From assembly GCA_963678705.1 (NCBI GenBank), contig OY783203.1, positions 5,456,001-5,520,000 on the forward strand: DNA of 64,000 nt, written 5' to 3'. The stretch comes from Panorpa germanica. Lineage: Eukaryota > Arthropoda > Insecta > Mecoptera > Panorpidae. The notes under the pieces were generated by a model that searched no databases, was not told the DNA's origin, and saw only the letters and a list, made by a program, of their open reading frames with translations. Below, one piece after another: positions 23,860-37,149 of this stretch; within the stretch, counting starts at the first letter, position 1, and every line of letters begins with the position of its first letter. The position numbers and the translations under genes are program-made.

Positions 23860-24687
23860 TTATGACGAATTGACGAAGACGATATTGAGGAAGAGTAAAG
23901 TTAGAAGAAAATGAAGAACAAGATATTTAGTTAGCGCAATGATTGTTCCGAAAATACATGACTTCAGAGCCAAAACTCTGTTCACTTAAATTTAAAAATT
24001 GTTTTTTAATTTTAATTACTTCATGCCAAATGAAAATATTACTATTATGAATAAAGCAGGGGTGAATTATCATTAAAAGTATACTCGTATATAGTATGTA
24101 ATTTTGTGTTTTATAATGTAGTATAATAAAAATCAATTGTGTTCCCAGTACAGCCCTGAACAAAAATATAGTAATAAGAGAACTGAATGGAAATATTCTA
24201 AATACATTTCCTCATACTCACGTGAACAAATGTTATTGTAAACCCGACAAGAAGTTTAATAAACATCGATTTCACGGGCCACGGGCCACGATACGAGGAG
24301 ATACGAGGGAGTTGTATGTTTTATTTATTTAACACTATTACATCATTCACGGGTTTAGTTGATCGCTTAAAATACACTTACTAATTTAATATATTCAAGT
24401 AAACGGCATATTTATTAAACAAAATGATAATTATTTTAAAACATTACACTTCATAGACATATATTGATGATTTAAATAATTTATGGTTTAAAAATTGACA
24501 TTAAATTTAAGTCCGGACTTTAAAAATATAAAGGAAGTAGATATGAATTTAACTTTAACGCCCACTTCTGATATTGGTATCAGCCACTACATTATAAGTA
24601 TGTCTCGGTATTGTTTAAAGAAAAGTAACAGCTTGGGAAATGTATATAGGGTTTATAAATAAATAAATAATTTTTCTTTAATGTAAT

Positions 24688-24750
24688 TTATTTAACGTCG
24701 GCTTATTTCCGATGCAGAGTCCTATCACCAACATTAAATAAATTAAATAA
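24688..24750 (-). mobile_element. tRNA-derived SINE, copy 7 (3' end only)
   Basis: The complement of the family 3' end: TTTAACGTCGGCTTATTTCC, GCAGAGTCCTATCACC, bounded by (AAAT)n on both sides. Only about 60 bp remain. Confidence 0.7.
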
Positions 24751-27700
24751 AAAAAAAAATCTCCACTACTTGTTTTAAAAAATGCTTCAAAATTTGTTAG
24801 TAGTTTTTATTATTACAATTTATTTCTTGAAACTCCATTTCTTCAAATGTATTTAACATTTTTAGTTTCTTTTATATATGTAAACAAAATTTATGATATT
24901 ACTTTGCATATATACGTACATATATACATATTCCGATCATATTATTTTTTGTTTTGTTTCTTCTTTTCATGTTGTGCTGAATGTAGGATAGGCCACTATC
25001 TTAATACATAAAGTACAATCCAAAATTTATTTTCCGATATCCATAGTTGTGCATATAAAAATAAATTAAGTAATTAAAATTATCGATAAATAATCTTATT
25101 ATAAACCAATGGGTTTATTTATATAAGTAAGTACAGGACCAAATGAATTTTAATTACAAAGTTGCTATGGCAGCTTGTGCAGTCCTTTATTGGAACATGG
25201 TCGAATATAGTGTGAGAGCCGAGGTGATTTGGTTTATCCTTCTTTTTTCTTAAAAATGTAAAAACTTATTTTTCTCCTTCCATATTTTTTATTATTATTA
25301 TTATTCTATATGATAGAACCATTTAAACAAATTTTCTCTTTCTTTATTATTGGAAGGCTTTAAAGTTATATAAATATGTTTACAGTAAATTTTACGTAGA
25401 CCGAGCATTTTAATTTTATTATTTTTTCCGTTATTTCTTTTGCAATATAACTATTATTACATAATTTGTTATATTTTACCTTACCCTAGGTTCACATATG
25501 CGTGTTCGGGTACGTGAAAAGGTTCTTGTATCCGTAAATATATATGTAGAGCCGAATTTAGAGGTGTGGAAGCCCTGGGGCAACGAAGAAGCGTAGGCCC
25601 CTAATTATTTTCCGAATAAAAGGAACAATTTTCCGTCAAGTGGAGGCCCCTTTCTTGTGAAGGCCTCGGGGCAGTAGCCCCGCCTGCCTACCCTCAAATT
25701 TCAACTAGTCCTTTATTTCTTATTTCACATGATGAAACTATTTGGTACAGATCATTTTTAATTCTGACATTAAAGGTAAGGTTAGGTATCTATGAAATAA
25801 CGTTATCTTACAGTATCTACAATAAAATGAACCTGGCGTTAAAGAAATACCGCGCAGGCTCTCAGTCTATCAGGATTCCTTGGTCTCCCTCTTCCTCTAC
25901 ACCCCTGGTCCTCTCATTCGTCTGTACCTCCTTTGCATACCAGTTTATTGGTTATATTTATGTACCGTGTCTTACTTTAACAATCCAAACTTGCTTTGAA
26001 GACGACATCGACAAAGTTTCTGTATTAACTTGTTTAGAAATGGTACACTGAAATCTTTTATTTAACGAACTTTTTCCTCTTATTGTTAGATCAAAACAGC
26101 AAATTGAAATTTATTTATAATATTCAAAGAACTTCTAAAATATTTTCATACATTTTAAAAAAAGTATTACAGCTTGTACGTGATCTTTGCAAACAAAACT
26201 TCTGAAGATTATTTACTAGTATTAATGGCTGCTGTTATATTGTTGTGGAGCCAGAATGGTAGAAACTGGTTCTGCGAGATATATTTGATAGAGTTAGAAA
26301 TTAAGAAAGACATGTAGAGTATTAAAAAAAATGTTACTAAATCTCTGTTTACTGATAATTTAAAATTTTGTTTCTTGTTAAACTTCTTTTTCGCAAAAAC
26401 AAAGAAGATCCTAAATCATCATCTCTCACCTACTATAAATCACTTCTGAACTGGTCCTGCTCACAGCACTCGTAGTTTTTTCAAGTTAGAGAAATAGGGC
26501 GACGAAATAGGCCGTCCATTTTTTTTTTGACAGAAAATTTTCTAGTTATAGTACTTGTATTTTGAACAATGTTATAAATAGTATCTCATCTACCCACGCT
26601 AATCCTGTGGTACTGTTACAAGATACAAAGAACTTAACCTCAAATTAAAAAAGTCAAAAGAAAACAAAACTAACCTCAAATACAGTAAAACACTGAAATA
26701 GTTTGAAGTATATTTCTGAAAATGCAGTAGGTAATGGGATGAAACGATTTAAGTTTGTTAAATCCGTAACAATAAACGTACTATTTATATTTCTGGTTGG
26801 AGATGTTACGTGAATTTAAAAACAAAAACGTATTTTTTAAAAGAAAAGTTTCCTAACTGTCAAACGACTGACATCAGCGGTAGAGAACTGTTTTCTGTTA
26901 AATTGTGAAATCGTATTTTTTTTGACTAATTGAGATCTGATTAATTAGTCTACAAACATGAGTCATTAAAATAGACAAAGCAAGGTGATTGTCAACTAAA
27001 AACATTACAAAAGGACTAAGGTTTCCCACTCCTGGCAAAAAATAATAAATGTATTGTTTTTTACAAAGTTATTATTTTATATATGTAAAATGCTAATAAT
27101 AATGGAATTTATCTGTTTTAAAGTTGTTTGCTTTAGTATATGAAGATTTTATGACATTATAATTTTTTTATTGTTTGTTTTTATTGTTATTAAGAAGTTG
27201 TATTATTTTTTATTGTGTTATTATTACTTTAAGGTAATAAACAATTTTTTTACCTTTAATTTTGATGATTTAATTTAGATAGTGTAAGTTTTATTATTGT
27301 GTAAAACCATAATTTAGTGAAAATTTATGATTTTATTAGTTCTTTATTACAATCGAATAATACGAGTATAAATGTTTATGGTCAAATAAATGAAAATAAC
27401 ATATAAATATAATACTTACACTTCGACATATTCTTTGTATCTTTTATTGCTTTTATTTTTTTTATTAGTAATTATTTTATTACATTTTAATTATCGGAAA
27501 CAACCTTTTTTTATTATTACCAAAAACAGTAGTTATAATTTTTTATTTATTTTTAGGCCATTTTTTTAAATTTTATTTATTACTTTTGGAGTTTTGTTCT
27601 TAATTTTAAACATGACTATTAAAAATTGAACAATTTAGATATGACTTAACCTAGATATGACTTGACAGATTTAATATTTAACATTATTCCTAAAAAGAAA

Positions 27701-27884
27701 TAAAAATGTCTTTTCGAGCACATGATTTTTGTGACGTTTGATCTTTCAAAATTAAGACTTGCGTTTACGAGATGTTATAAGAGTTTTGACTAACTTATAA
27801 AAAATCAAAACAAAGATTTAAACAAGTTTTAGCTTATTATATTTTGTTCCAAGGTGTAATACTTATAAACCTGAGATAAATGAG
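24751..27884. other. intergenic, mostly unannotated
   Basis: Apart from the repeat at 25545-25720, a long AT-rich stretch with no recognisable element. ACTTATAAAAAATCAAAACA-like sequence at about 27790-27845 recurs near 36245-36295, suggesting a small dispersed repeat. Confidence 0.4.
25545..25720 (+). repeat. DNA-transposon-like repeat, internally deleted copy
   Basis: Blocks GAATTTAGAGGTGTGGAAGC, CCCTAATTATTTTCCGAATA, AAGGAACAATTTTCCGTCAA, then GGGGCAGTAGCCCCGCCTGC and CTACCCTCAAATTT. The same outer blocks occur inverted at 53400-53815, where about 280 bp more lie between them. Confidence 0.65.
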
Positions 27885-28045
27885 AAATGAAGAGACGAGA
27901 AAGTGGTATTGGGAAGAAAGGGAGGAAAGCATACGCAAAATGTGTAAGCGAGTGTAAGATGGGAATGCGAGCTCAGGATTGTTAGTGAAAAGAAAATAGA
28001 AATAGGTAGGGATAAGAAGCAAGGAGATAGGAAAAACAAAAACCA
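27885..28045 (+). repeat. purine-rich tract
   Basis: About 160 bp of GAAGAGACGAGAAAG-type sequence of the same character as the tracts at 23215 and 38460. No protein motif. Confidence 0.35.
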
Positions 28046-28184
28046 AAATTGTTGACGAAATTATTAGGTTAATTTAATGAAATATAATTTAATAACTTAA
28101 TGTAGGAAGAATGTTAAGAAGGTTTATGGTGTTGTGAACTACACCGATGCCTAAATTCTATATTCAATTTGAATTTGATAACAA

Positions 28185-28276
28185 TAAATCCCAGAAAATA
28201 TAGAGCTCGTCTAAGGATCGAACCCATAGACACAGTGGTCTGACGTCAAGTATCAATACTCTCAGCCACTATTGTC
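28185..28276 (-). mobile_element. tRNA-derived SINE, copy 8 (tRNA head)
   Basis: Minus-strand head with CCCAGAAAATATAGAGCTCG, B-box complement AGGATCGAACCC, and TCTGACGTCAAG...CTCTCAGCCACT. The body and 3' end are missing. Confidence 0.75.
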
Positions 28277-29187
28277 TATATTATTAAAACGTTTGTTTTT
28301 GTGAATATATCTTTGTTATTATACTTGTAACATTGCTTTATACTTGTTAACATTGTTAGGTATAGCTAACGATCTAACAACGGCTTACCAGCGCTATGTG
28401 GTTCAGCATAACACACCTCTCACGCACAACAACAGTGAAAGTAATTAATTTTTTAAATCATAATTTGGTTAAAAATTTAAATTAAAAACATACATAAAAA
28501 CTTATTTATAGGGTTATAAAAACAGTTATTTTGTGTGACATACAACTTTGTATAGAAGATGGAAAATCTATTGCTATAAAACAAAACATATACACCCAGG
28601 CATGCACGAACCTGTATATATATCAGTGGCGGTTTAGTGAGTTCTCGTCCTAGAAAAGAGCGCCCCAGCTTGGACGCATAGCTTCCTCGGGTTCAAGAAA
28701 ACGGAGTCCGTTTATATATATTATTTTATATTCCCTAATTAAGTTAGATATTTTGAAATTCACTGTTTATTTTGTTCATATACCAGTGACTTTTTTTTAT
28801 TATAAATTAGGAATAAATACGCATCAATTTTATTTTGCACAATGCACAACTAATTACTGCTTTGCTTGAAATGTATATTTACAAGTAAGCATGTAATTTT
28901 TAATATGACGAAATATTTATAATCTTAAATAAAATGGAAAATATTTATTTTTCATTTTTAATAATTCAATTCTAGCAAAACGAAGTTCTGTTTTAATTTC
29001 AACTGCATTACTTGATTGTACGTACTCTGGTATAATATTATGCTTTCAACTTGAAACTATGATATGTATACAGCGGTACGTATTGTTCATAGTATTTGGA
29101 AAATAGGAAAAATATTTATTTTTGCCAAATCTCTTTTGATGGTCGCACTAAGGGTTATATAACAAAAATTGTATAATAAATTAAAAA

Positions 29188-29385
29188 AGATGGCACAGTG
29201 ACCGAGAGCGATGGTACTTAACGCCAGCTTGCTGTGTATTCATATTTGATTCTCGTATTATTTTCATGTTATAATCATAAATGTGTTCAACATTGGCGTA
29301 GGCCATATAAATAAGTCCTGGACACTATAATAGCAGGTCGTCCGTGATAGGACTTAGCATCTGTAATAGGCTGATGTTATTATTG
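29188..29385 (+). mobile_element. tRNA-derived SINE, copy 9
   Basis: Begins GGCACAGTGACCGAGAGCG with a degenerate B-box (ATTTGATTCTCG). The middle is shortened, and it ends GCAGGTCGTCCGTGATAGGA...TAGGCTGATGTTA. Confidence 0.8.
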
Positions 29386-31256
29386 GCATTAGGCTTAGTA
29401 CTTACTGAGACAAGACTGTCTTAATACAAACTAACTATTCGGTTCGATCCATATGAACATATAAACACACGCATCGGTGCGAAGAGTCTGCAGACTCCAC
29501 AAAAATATTAGCGTTTGTTCAACGTATTCATAATATTGTTCCTATCTTTCTGCGCCAAGGACAAAATAATTTTAAAACAGTCGTATCACCAAAGCATACA
29601 AACACGAATGTGTTAACCCAGACTGTCTTAAGACAGTGTACAACCGCCCTTAGGGAGTGTTGTGTGCATATAATGTTTACCAATACTCCAAATCCAAATT
29701 TTATTCCATTAGCCTTAAAATTATAAACTGTATATTATGCATGTGTATGTTTTGTATATGGGCATATATTGTATGCATAGAATATTTAAAGTACATTGAA
29801 ACTTTTATAAAACACGTACAACGAAATAATGGTGAACTGTTCAAAAAGGTTTAAAGGTCACCCACCACTTGCCATACGGTGTATTGACATTTATGACTAT
29901 TTTATGGCCAATAAAAGACATCAATTATGATACCTCAGAATAGTCGGGGTATGCTTTTATACTCATACGTTAAATAAGGCCCCTATCAGGCCCCCTGTCC
30001 AAGCGTTTAGATTATAAACTGGGACTCATATAACATTTTACCATCGTTTAAGTAATTTACATATGAGTATCTTTTACTATATTTTATTGGCAGGGATTGC
30101 TGGATCCTGGATGTATATGGATTTTAAGATTTGTTGTATCATTACAAATTATACATTTAAGTACTCAGACAAAATATGATCGTATAACTGGTTAATGTAA
30201 ACTGGCACATGAGCAATGCAGTTAACATTTATAACATTGTGGTAGTTTCTATACTAAAGTGTAAGATTTAAAATTTTATATGGTTTTTGAAATTTATAAT
30301 TAATAAATATAAGTGATTACTGTCTTAAAGTTAACTTCAAGTGCAATGTAAGATATCTTTAGGATGAGAACCTGTTTACTCATATTATTAGTATAGGCTT
30401 TGAATGGTATGAATTTGCATTTAATATCTGATGGTAATCAAATTCTAATCTTTTTGTATAAAATTGTATACTTTTGTACAACGCTTTCCTACCTAGAAGG
30501 AGAATTACTACAATTACAAAATTGTATATTTTAAAGTATTTATCTCGGAGAAGAAAGACACTAGAGACCCAACTGTACGACCATGGACATTATATGAAGA
30601 CGGTGCACTCATTTTTAGGTTTAGTTTTCTTAATTTTTATATTTTTAAATACCCAAAAATTGACGGAGATATAGCTATTTAAAATTTCTGCTTTACCGCT
30701 TGTATTAGTTCTACAAGTGACATCACAGAAGATACAAGTAATGAACATTATTGTTTATTATTCACAGCAATCATAATATAAAATTTAATGGGTTGAATGG
30801 TCTAGCTGTAAATTGTAACTTACGTATCCAATGACACTAGATAACATCACTCTTATACTCTGTTCTATGACAGAGATACCAATTCATAGAAGAAAAGGGG
30901 GTAGGAATAGGCGGTGACATCACATGCAGACTCATTTTTTATATCTTTATATTTCATTAATGATTAAAGAGTTTAATTGTTATTATCATCTATAATATTG
31001 CGACTTATTAAAAAGCATTCGGATATTTGAAGTTCTGATAGCCAACTTTATCAATATATAGTACAGTTTTATAGAAATTAAGATACGGATTACAACTACT
31101 TTGCGATGAGTGTCTAGGCCTCCTCCAGGGGTCTTATGTCTTATTATGTAAGCATTAGATGACGTACCTAATAGTGCAACTATTATCTGTAACATTTCTT
31201 GTTTCAATCCACTCATCTGTGGAAATGATCACTCGCAATTATCACACGGTATTAAC
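29386..31256. other. intergenic, nothing recognised
   Basis: AT-rich, with two short segments containing GACTGTCTTAA (about 29426 and 29622). No gene. Confidence 0.45.
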
Positions 31257-31412
31257 GGCACAGTGCCGAAGAGCATTTGTGCTTGAAAGGGTTTAACTTA
31301 AATTCGTTATGTGCTAGCATAATCATACAAAGCTTATTAGGTAGTGTAGTTCACATATATATAAATGACAACATAGTAGGAGGTCGTCGGTGATAGGACT
31401 CAGCTGCCAAAG
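31257..31412 (+). mobile_element. tRNA-derived SINE, copy 10 (B-box lost)
   Basis: Head GGCACAGTGCCGAAGAGCAT is followed by a degraded middle, then CTTATTAGGTAGTGTAGTTC, then CATAGTAGGAGGTCGTCGGT. It lacks a recognisable B-box and the tail. Confidence 0.75.
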
Positions 31413-31574
31413 TTCATTTGGGACTTGATACGATATGTATGATCGTTAACAACGACATTTCCTAAATAAAGGGTCAAATGTTAATTACTTTACACGCAAT
31501 ATGTACGGGGTGATCCTCAAAATGTGACAAAAATGACAAGGAGGGGTTTGGTAATGGAATGTACAAAATAAAAG

Positions 31575-31578
<4 letters not shown>

Positions 31579-31647
<69 letters not shown>
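31579..31647. repeat. TA microsatellite (long)
   Basis: (TA)n of about 68 bp with one G near its right end. Confidence 0.95.
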
Positions 31648-31789
31648 CAACAATCAATATTTTAGATAAATTGTATAAGCACAATGATAAACTCCTCGTC
31701 TCGAAGAATAAGGAACTGAATATTTTGATAAGTTTCGTATTTGTACGGTGAATATATAAAGTTCATAAGTACCATAAAAACTGCAAAAA

Positions 31790-31855
31790 CTAATAGAGAG
31801 TCGTCGATGATAGGTTTATATTAGAAATAACTCAACGTTAAATAATTAAGTTTAA
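31790..31855 (+). mobile_element. tRNA-derived SINE, copy 11 (3' fragment)
   Basis: GAGAGTCGTCGATGATAGG...ACTCAACGTTAAATAATT corresponds to the family 3' end. Only about 65 bp. Confidence 0.6.
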
Positions 31856-32039
31856 AGAACTAAAAATAATAAAAAATGATCACAATTATATTTTCCCATT
31901 TTAAATATAACCAAAATTATAGCACTAAAATTTTATTGACCTAATTTTATAATTATTTAATATTTAATAAAATTTCATTTTAAAAAATAAACTTTTTTTT
32001 TTTAATTATCATATATTTTAAAATTTAATTTCGTTAGAA

Positions 32040-32350
32040 TTCAAAATGGACTATTTCATCGCATAGCCGAGCCCTGTATCGACCTGTTAGGACCATGATT
32101 GTGCTACAGCTCCTGGTGCAAGAGAAAAGGAGTCAAGTGGCATATGACATAAAGAGAAAGAGAAAGAGACAGCGATATTATGAAGAAAATAGAACTTGTT
32201 ATAATATAGCAACAGTGGGCTCTCGGATTGTGGGATGGACCACATGCACACATACCATGGACCCATGGACAAAGCAGACCATGCCAGTGTGCAAGTATAT
32301 ATATATGAGGTCCAGACTATAGCAGCATATGAATACAATGAACATAACAG
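32040..32350. other. GC-balanced segment with overlapping spurious frames
   Basis: Contains AAGAGAAAGAGAAAGAGACA and repeated ATGGACC/GGACCAC words. Open frames exist on both strands, but none resembles a protein. Possibly an unrecognised repeat. Confidence 0.35.
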
Positions 32351-32555
32351 CATGTATGGTCCATTGATGTCTTACAAATATGAAAGAATTTACACTATGG
32401 AGAATACAAAATATATAAAATGATCTTAAATTTATTTTCAGCTTAGATAGACTTATTCCAAATAGGAAAGTTTTAAACTTGTCTGACAATGCATAGTAAG
32501 CTTAACTTTCATACATTCGGCTATCGTTATTATATCAACAAATAAAAGCAACTAC

Positions 32556-32562
32556 CTTATTT

Positions 32563-32635
<73 letters not shown>

Positions 32636-32662
32636 CCTTATATATAAGCCTTATATATTAAG
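32556..32662. repeat. TA microsatellite with duplicated TATAAGCCTTA tail
   Basis: A long (TA)n run with one early AAA interruption, followed by two tandem copies of TATATAAGCCT. Confidence 0.9.
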
Positions 32663-32725
32663 AAGGATTAGATATGTATATACGAGTATGTTTAGATATA
32701 AAAATGGCAATTATTTGGTGCTTAA

Positions 32726-33256
32726 GGCCCTCCGCACACGACGCGATTGGTTGCAATCCTTAGACCGAATCTGCCCGAAGCGAATGTTGTTTGTAACAGA
32801 TCGAACGTGTATACGAGTAAGACAAAACACGAGGAAAGGCACACGAGTCGGCTGATTGCAAACTAAACGAGAAACGAAGTTTTCAACCAAAAAGAAGTAC
32901 GAGCCATGTCGAGCATGTCGTGTATCTTGACTATAGAATTTTTAATAATAGCAAAACAGGGTATTCTATTGTGTTATATTTGATTTTATGTATGTATTTA
33001 AATACTTTTCAATAGTATTCGTAAACATCTCTGTTGATGATGTCATCATGAAACCAACAATGCCCTGCGACCGAGAAATCTAGTCGCTGAATATATGCTC
33101 AAAACCAGTTTAAAATCAGTTTAGTTACATTCTCGGTGTGTTTTATCTCACTCGTAAACACTTTCGTTCTTTTACTAACAACACAGTTGTAATCACATTC
33201 GGTTCGGGCAGATTCGGGGCTAAGGTTTGCAAGCAGTCGGGTCGTGTGCCAGGGCC
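32726..33256. mobile_element. Harbinger-type MITE with about 60-bp TIRs and TAA target duplication
   Basis: The left end GGCCCTCCGCACACGACGCG... and the right end (read inverted, GGCCCTGGCACACGACCCGA...) match over about 60 bp, continuing to CCGAATCTGCCCGAA on both arms. The element is flanked by TAA on each side (32723-32725 and 33257-33259), which fits the TWA target sites of PIF/Harbinger elements. It is 531 bp with no transposase frame, so it is non-autonomous. Confidence 0.85.
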
Positions 33257-33309
33257 TAAATGAATTTTTACCAAGCCGCCCTCCAAATCGATTTTCTATA
33301 AGTAAAATC

Positions 33310-33572
33310 ATAACGGCACGGTAGTCGAGAGCATTTATGCTTCACGCTATACTACTATGTATCTAGGTTCGATTCTCGGAACAGCGGTATATTTCCTGGG
33401 TTTGGTTGTTATCAATATTAATTGATTATGTGCTCCCTTATCATACACTTATAAGGTAGTGGTGTAGTCCACATGTATGAGACCATGACTCCATAAAACC
33501 TACCAACATTATTGGAGGAGGCGGAGGAGATAAGAGATCGAAAATAGGCCGTCGTAAAAAAATTAAAATTAA
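33310..33572 (+). mobile_element. tRNA-derived SINE, copy 12 (full length)
   Basis: Head GGCACGGTAGTCGAGAGCAT, B-box AGGTTCGATTCTCGG, body TTCCTGGGTTTGGTTG and GGTAGTGGTGTAGTCCACA, 3' end AATAGGCCGTCGTAAAAAAA. Just downstream (33625-33672) is an inverted 3' fragment of the same family, giving a small head-to-head pair. Confidence 0.9.
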
Positions 33573-34200
33573 AAAAAACAAATAAATCCATCCATTTTTA
33601 ATTTTTAATTTTAATTTTAATTTTGAGTTCTATCACAGACAACCTCCTACTATGTTGAAAGTATTTATGTATCTAACAATCCTTTTGAGCAATCCTAAAT
33701 CTTAACCCTGATAAATAGCTTATAACGTACCGACACAGCGACACAAGACTGCTGTGTTTTCAAGTTTGTTTCCTGAAGAGATTACCATGAAATTTTTGTT
33801 ACAAAAATTATATTTAATTCCTACTAGACATGTAATATTATATTCGGTTATTAAAAAATAGTAAAAATACTTTTAAAATCGCAAAAAAAGTTCTACTATT
33901 AAAGAGAAAATTATTGGCCAATGTTTAATTAATTATTTGTTAACTGTCTTTCGTTTTTAAACCTCTCCAATCAACTAATTTGAAGGTTAGTTTTTATACA
34001 TATAAATAGATATTTTGACAGCCATTAAAATCACATAAAACTTTTTAAACTATGTTTTAATTATACATTAATGTATAATAAATATTTTTTATTTAATTTT
34101 ATTATAATTTTAGCTATAAAATCTAATAACATTTTTGATAGATTACTTGTTTTTTTATTTAATATTCATATATATATATATATAAATCAATCGCCATTAA

Positions 34201-34665
34201 GGGCCTTATTCTGTAAAGTATTTCCACCGGTGAAAAAATTTCATCGCTGTAAAATGACGTCACAAAAGCGAAGATTTTTTATTTGGTATTCTGTAAAAAA
34301 TTCCCATCGATTTTATTTTTGTCGCTGGAAAAAATCGACCGCCTTTAGCGGTGACTTTAAAATTTTCCATCGCTGTATTTTTTAGAAGTGTCAAACAATT
34401 CGAATTATAATTTGAATTTCAGTAGAAACTTTTTAATACACAGTATATGTATAGTCATATGAATATACAAATATAAATATATCAGAAAGTGAGATTATGC
34501 TGCTTTTCAATTGACTTGAGCAATTGAGCGATGGAAAATTTTGCATACAGAATACCACTTTAGATATTTTAAATACAGCGACCTTATTCGAGCGGTGAAA
34601 AAATTAAATATTTCCACCGCTGAAAAAATAAGGTCGATTTTTTGAAAAATTACAGAATAAGGTCC
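34201..34665. mobile_element. second Harbinger-type MITE (TIR GGGCCTTATTCTGTAA)
   Basis: Left GGGCCTTATTCTGTAA and inverted right GGACCTTATTCTGTAA ends, flanked by TAA on both sides (34198-34200, 34666-34668). Subterminal words such as TTTCCACCGGTGAAAAAATT recur inverted near the right end (TTTCCACCGCTGAAAAAATA). It is 465 bp and has no coding capacity. Confidence 0.8.
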
Positions 34666-34762
34666 TAAAAAGCAACGCTTTATCAACACATGAAATTTAA
34701 ATTTACCATTGTTTACCATTTACCATTTACCAAGTAGCATTACTAAAACCACTGTAATTGTA

Positions 34763-34825
34763 GGAATGTTATACAGGGCAAAGTATATATGACAGAATAC
34801 ATTCTATCCAGTGTAAATTTGCATA
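34763..34825 (+). repeat. fragment of the GCATGGGCGT family
   Basis: CAGGGCAAAGTATATATGAC and ATACATTCTATCCAGTGTAA correspond to the interior of the element at 36626. Confidence 0.5.
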
Positions 34826-35660
34826 TTTTAAAACGGCAATCAAGTAATTTACCTCCCTCCTCTTCCTATACGGTTCATCATTCCACAACGAGTGTCACTG
34901 ACCCTTAACAAGTCCTCTGGGTTGCACCGCACAGGTTCGTTACGTACCATCTGCATGTACAGGACAAGGCGGCTAACTTAAACGTGATAAACTTAATTAC
35001 AATTTTAATAAAATGTTTTTTGTGTTAAATTACTTTTAATTAGGGTTATAATAAGTTACCCCCCCTTCCTGTTTTGTTTCAATCCTTCAATTTTATTTTT
35101 TTCTGCACATACTAGACACATAGTTCTCGTTTGACAGGGTCGGCTGGATGTTTTACGGGGTCTCTGTGTAAAATTATTATTAGGGTTTATTTCATTAACG
35201 TTAGATCCTATTATACAGGTAATTACCAATAAGCGATCCTACATTAAACCTTATGAGGTAGGTTGAATCTTAGAACGTCCAACTTTTGAGGAGTCGCTTC
35301 TTACAGAAGAAGTTATACTGATTAGAAATGAGTTCTATATTTTTGTATTTGTGGTCATAGAAGAAAGAATAGAACTGAGGACGTCAGACCTAAAATAAAT
35401 GACTTTCAGAAAATCGATAGTAAACACAGCTTTTAATCCAACTTTGCAAATTGGTAAACCTATTGGTAATATAAATTTTGTAATTATGGAATATAGGGAT
35501 ATTATCTCCTAAAGTCTCCTTCTCATCCACTGTTTTAGCTTTAATTTTTATTCTGAATTAGTGTGCAGGCATCGTGCGTCAGTAATATTATAATATTACA
35601 GTAATATTTAATATTAATTATTATTTTTATTTAATATAAATTATTACATTTAATATAATA

Positions 35661-36015
35661 AGTGGCTATCCATAAATTACGTCCTGCCTGGTGTTACATA
35701 TTTCAATTAATAATTTTTTTTTTAATACTTTATAGTTTTGAGAATGAATACCTTTATTAACTTTCATGGAAATGTATACTTTTTTCACAAAATTACTATT
35801 TCTATTCTAAACTACAAACGTATACTATCCTTAACAGCTTCTACATTTTATATTACATCTGATGACACAACGCTTCTGAACTATACATATACACCCCCCC
35901 CCCAAAATACAAATGTCACAACTTATCACAATTTGTGGAAATGGTGTTTCTCTAGTTGCCTATTTATTAGGCGTAAATATTATTCACGTATAATTACATT
36001 CAAGGGACTATTTTA
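35661..36015. mobile_element. GGCYATCCRTAAATT-family element, copy B
   Basis: Starts AGTGGCTATCCATAAATTAC, contains a C run followed by AAATGTCACAACTTATCACA, and ends near GGGACTATTTTAG. The right end is eroded. Confidence 0.55.
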
Positions 36016-36625
36016 GTTTTATTGTATAAGAATTTTTTTGCCAATCGAATCAAAATAAACAAGAAAGGGCAGAAGTGATCTATTATATATACATAGTAAA
36101 ATCTTATTGGCAGATACAGATAATGTCAACTTTGCCCTAGTATTTAGTGTTAGAATAGGTGTATTAATAAGATTGTCTGTATTCAATCGGAACTGTGAAA
36201 ATATATGGAGAATATACACGCTACACTATGAGATATTTCAGAGGACTTATAAAATATCAAAACAAAAATTTATACAAGTTTTTAGCTTATTATTTCTTAT
36301 TCCTAAATTTACCCCTTTTTCGGCCATAATAATTAGTAATATTTACATTTTGAAATTTTGTCATAAACCCATTAGGTACTATACTCACATACTAATTTTT
36401 ACTATATATTTTTCATAGTGTGTACTATCCAAAATATGGTGAAAACAGTTATGTAGGATTTGAAAGCCATTCAGTAAACATCAAATTTATCGATTTAGAG
36501 CCCGCTTTTACATATTTGTAGCCTGACTCGGTCCTTGTATATACGCTTGTGCCCTTATGAATCTGTTTTATGTGATCCAGGCTATGGAACATTTATTTCG
36601 TGGCTATTGGAAAACATGAAAGCAT

Positions 36626-36768
36626 GGGCGTCCACAGAAGGTTTAAAAGCGCAGGGCAAAACTTTAGATACATTCTATCTAGTGTAAATTTACCGCAGAC
36701 TTTCTTCTATCGAGTGTAAAATTCGAAGAAGAAGCACCTACTTTGTTTGCATTCGTACGCCTATGCAT
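36626..36768. mobile_element. small inverted-repeat element (GCATGGGCGT)
   Basis: The left end GCATGGGCGTCCACAGAAGG pairs with the inverted right end GCATAGGCGTACGAATGC. Inside is ATACATTCTATCTAGTGTAA, also found at about 34797 and 39900, so these are pieces of the same family. About 143 bp. Confidence 0.6.
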
Positions 36769-37149
36769 AAAACGTAAAATATCAGTTTCCTTTCGTGTGA
36801 GGGGGATGGAAGAATAATATATTTAAGCGGTGGATCATGATTTCGTCCCGCTTATACGATCTCAATGCTCCTAAAACGTATCACAGGACTACAAATACAA
36901 GATGCTGTGGAATCTGTTCAAAAAATAAAATCGACTGATTTACACCCTAAGACAGTTCAAGGTTATATGGATTTATTAAGTGGAAGAGATATACTCGTAT
37001 ATTTATTTTGTGACCTTGGATTACTGACATACTCGTACGCTGGAAGGACTTGCTAGTGACAAGTTGCTAGTAACTTTATGTCTTATTATCTTGTACGGTG
37101 TGTGAATTTATTTCAGAAGAATATTCGATACTTTTCACGAAATCCGAAG

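Noticed and set aside
32087-32489. Several overlapping 60-96 codon frames on both strands
   Set aside because: Frames overlap on both strands, none has recognisable motifs, and the region looks like an unclassified repeat.
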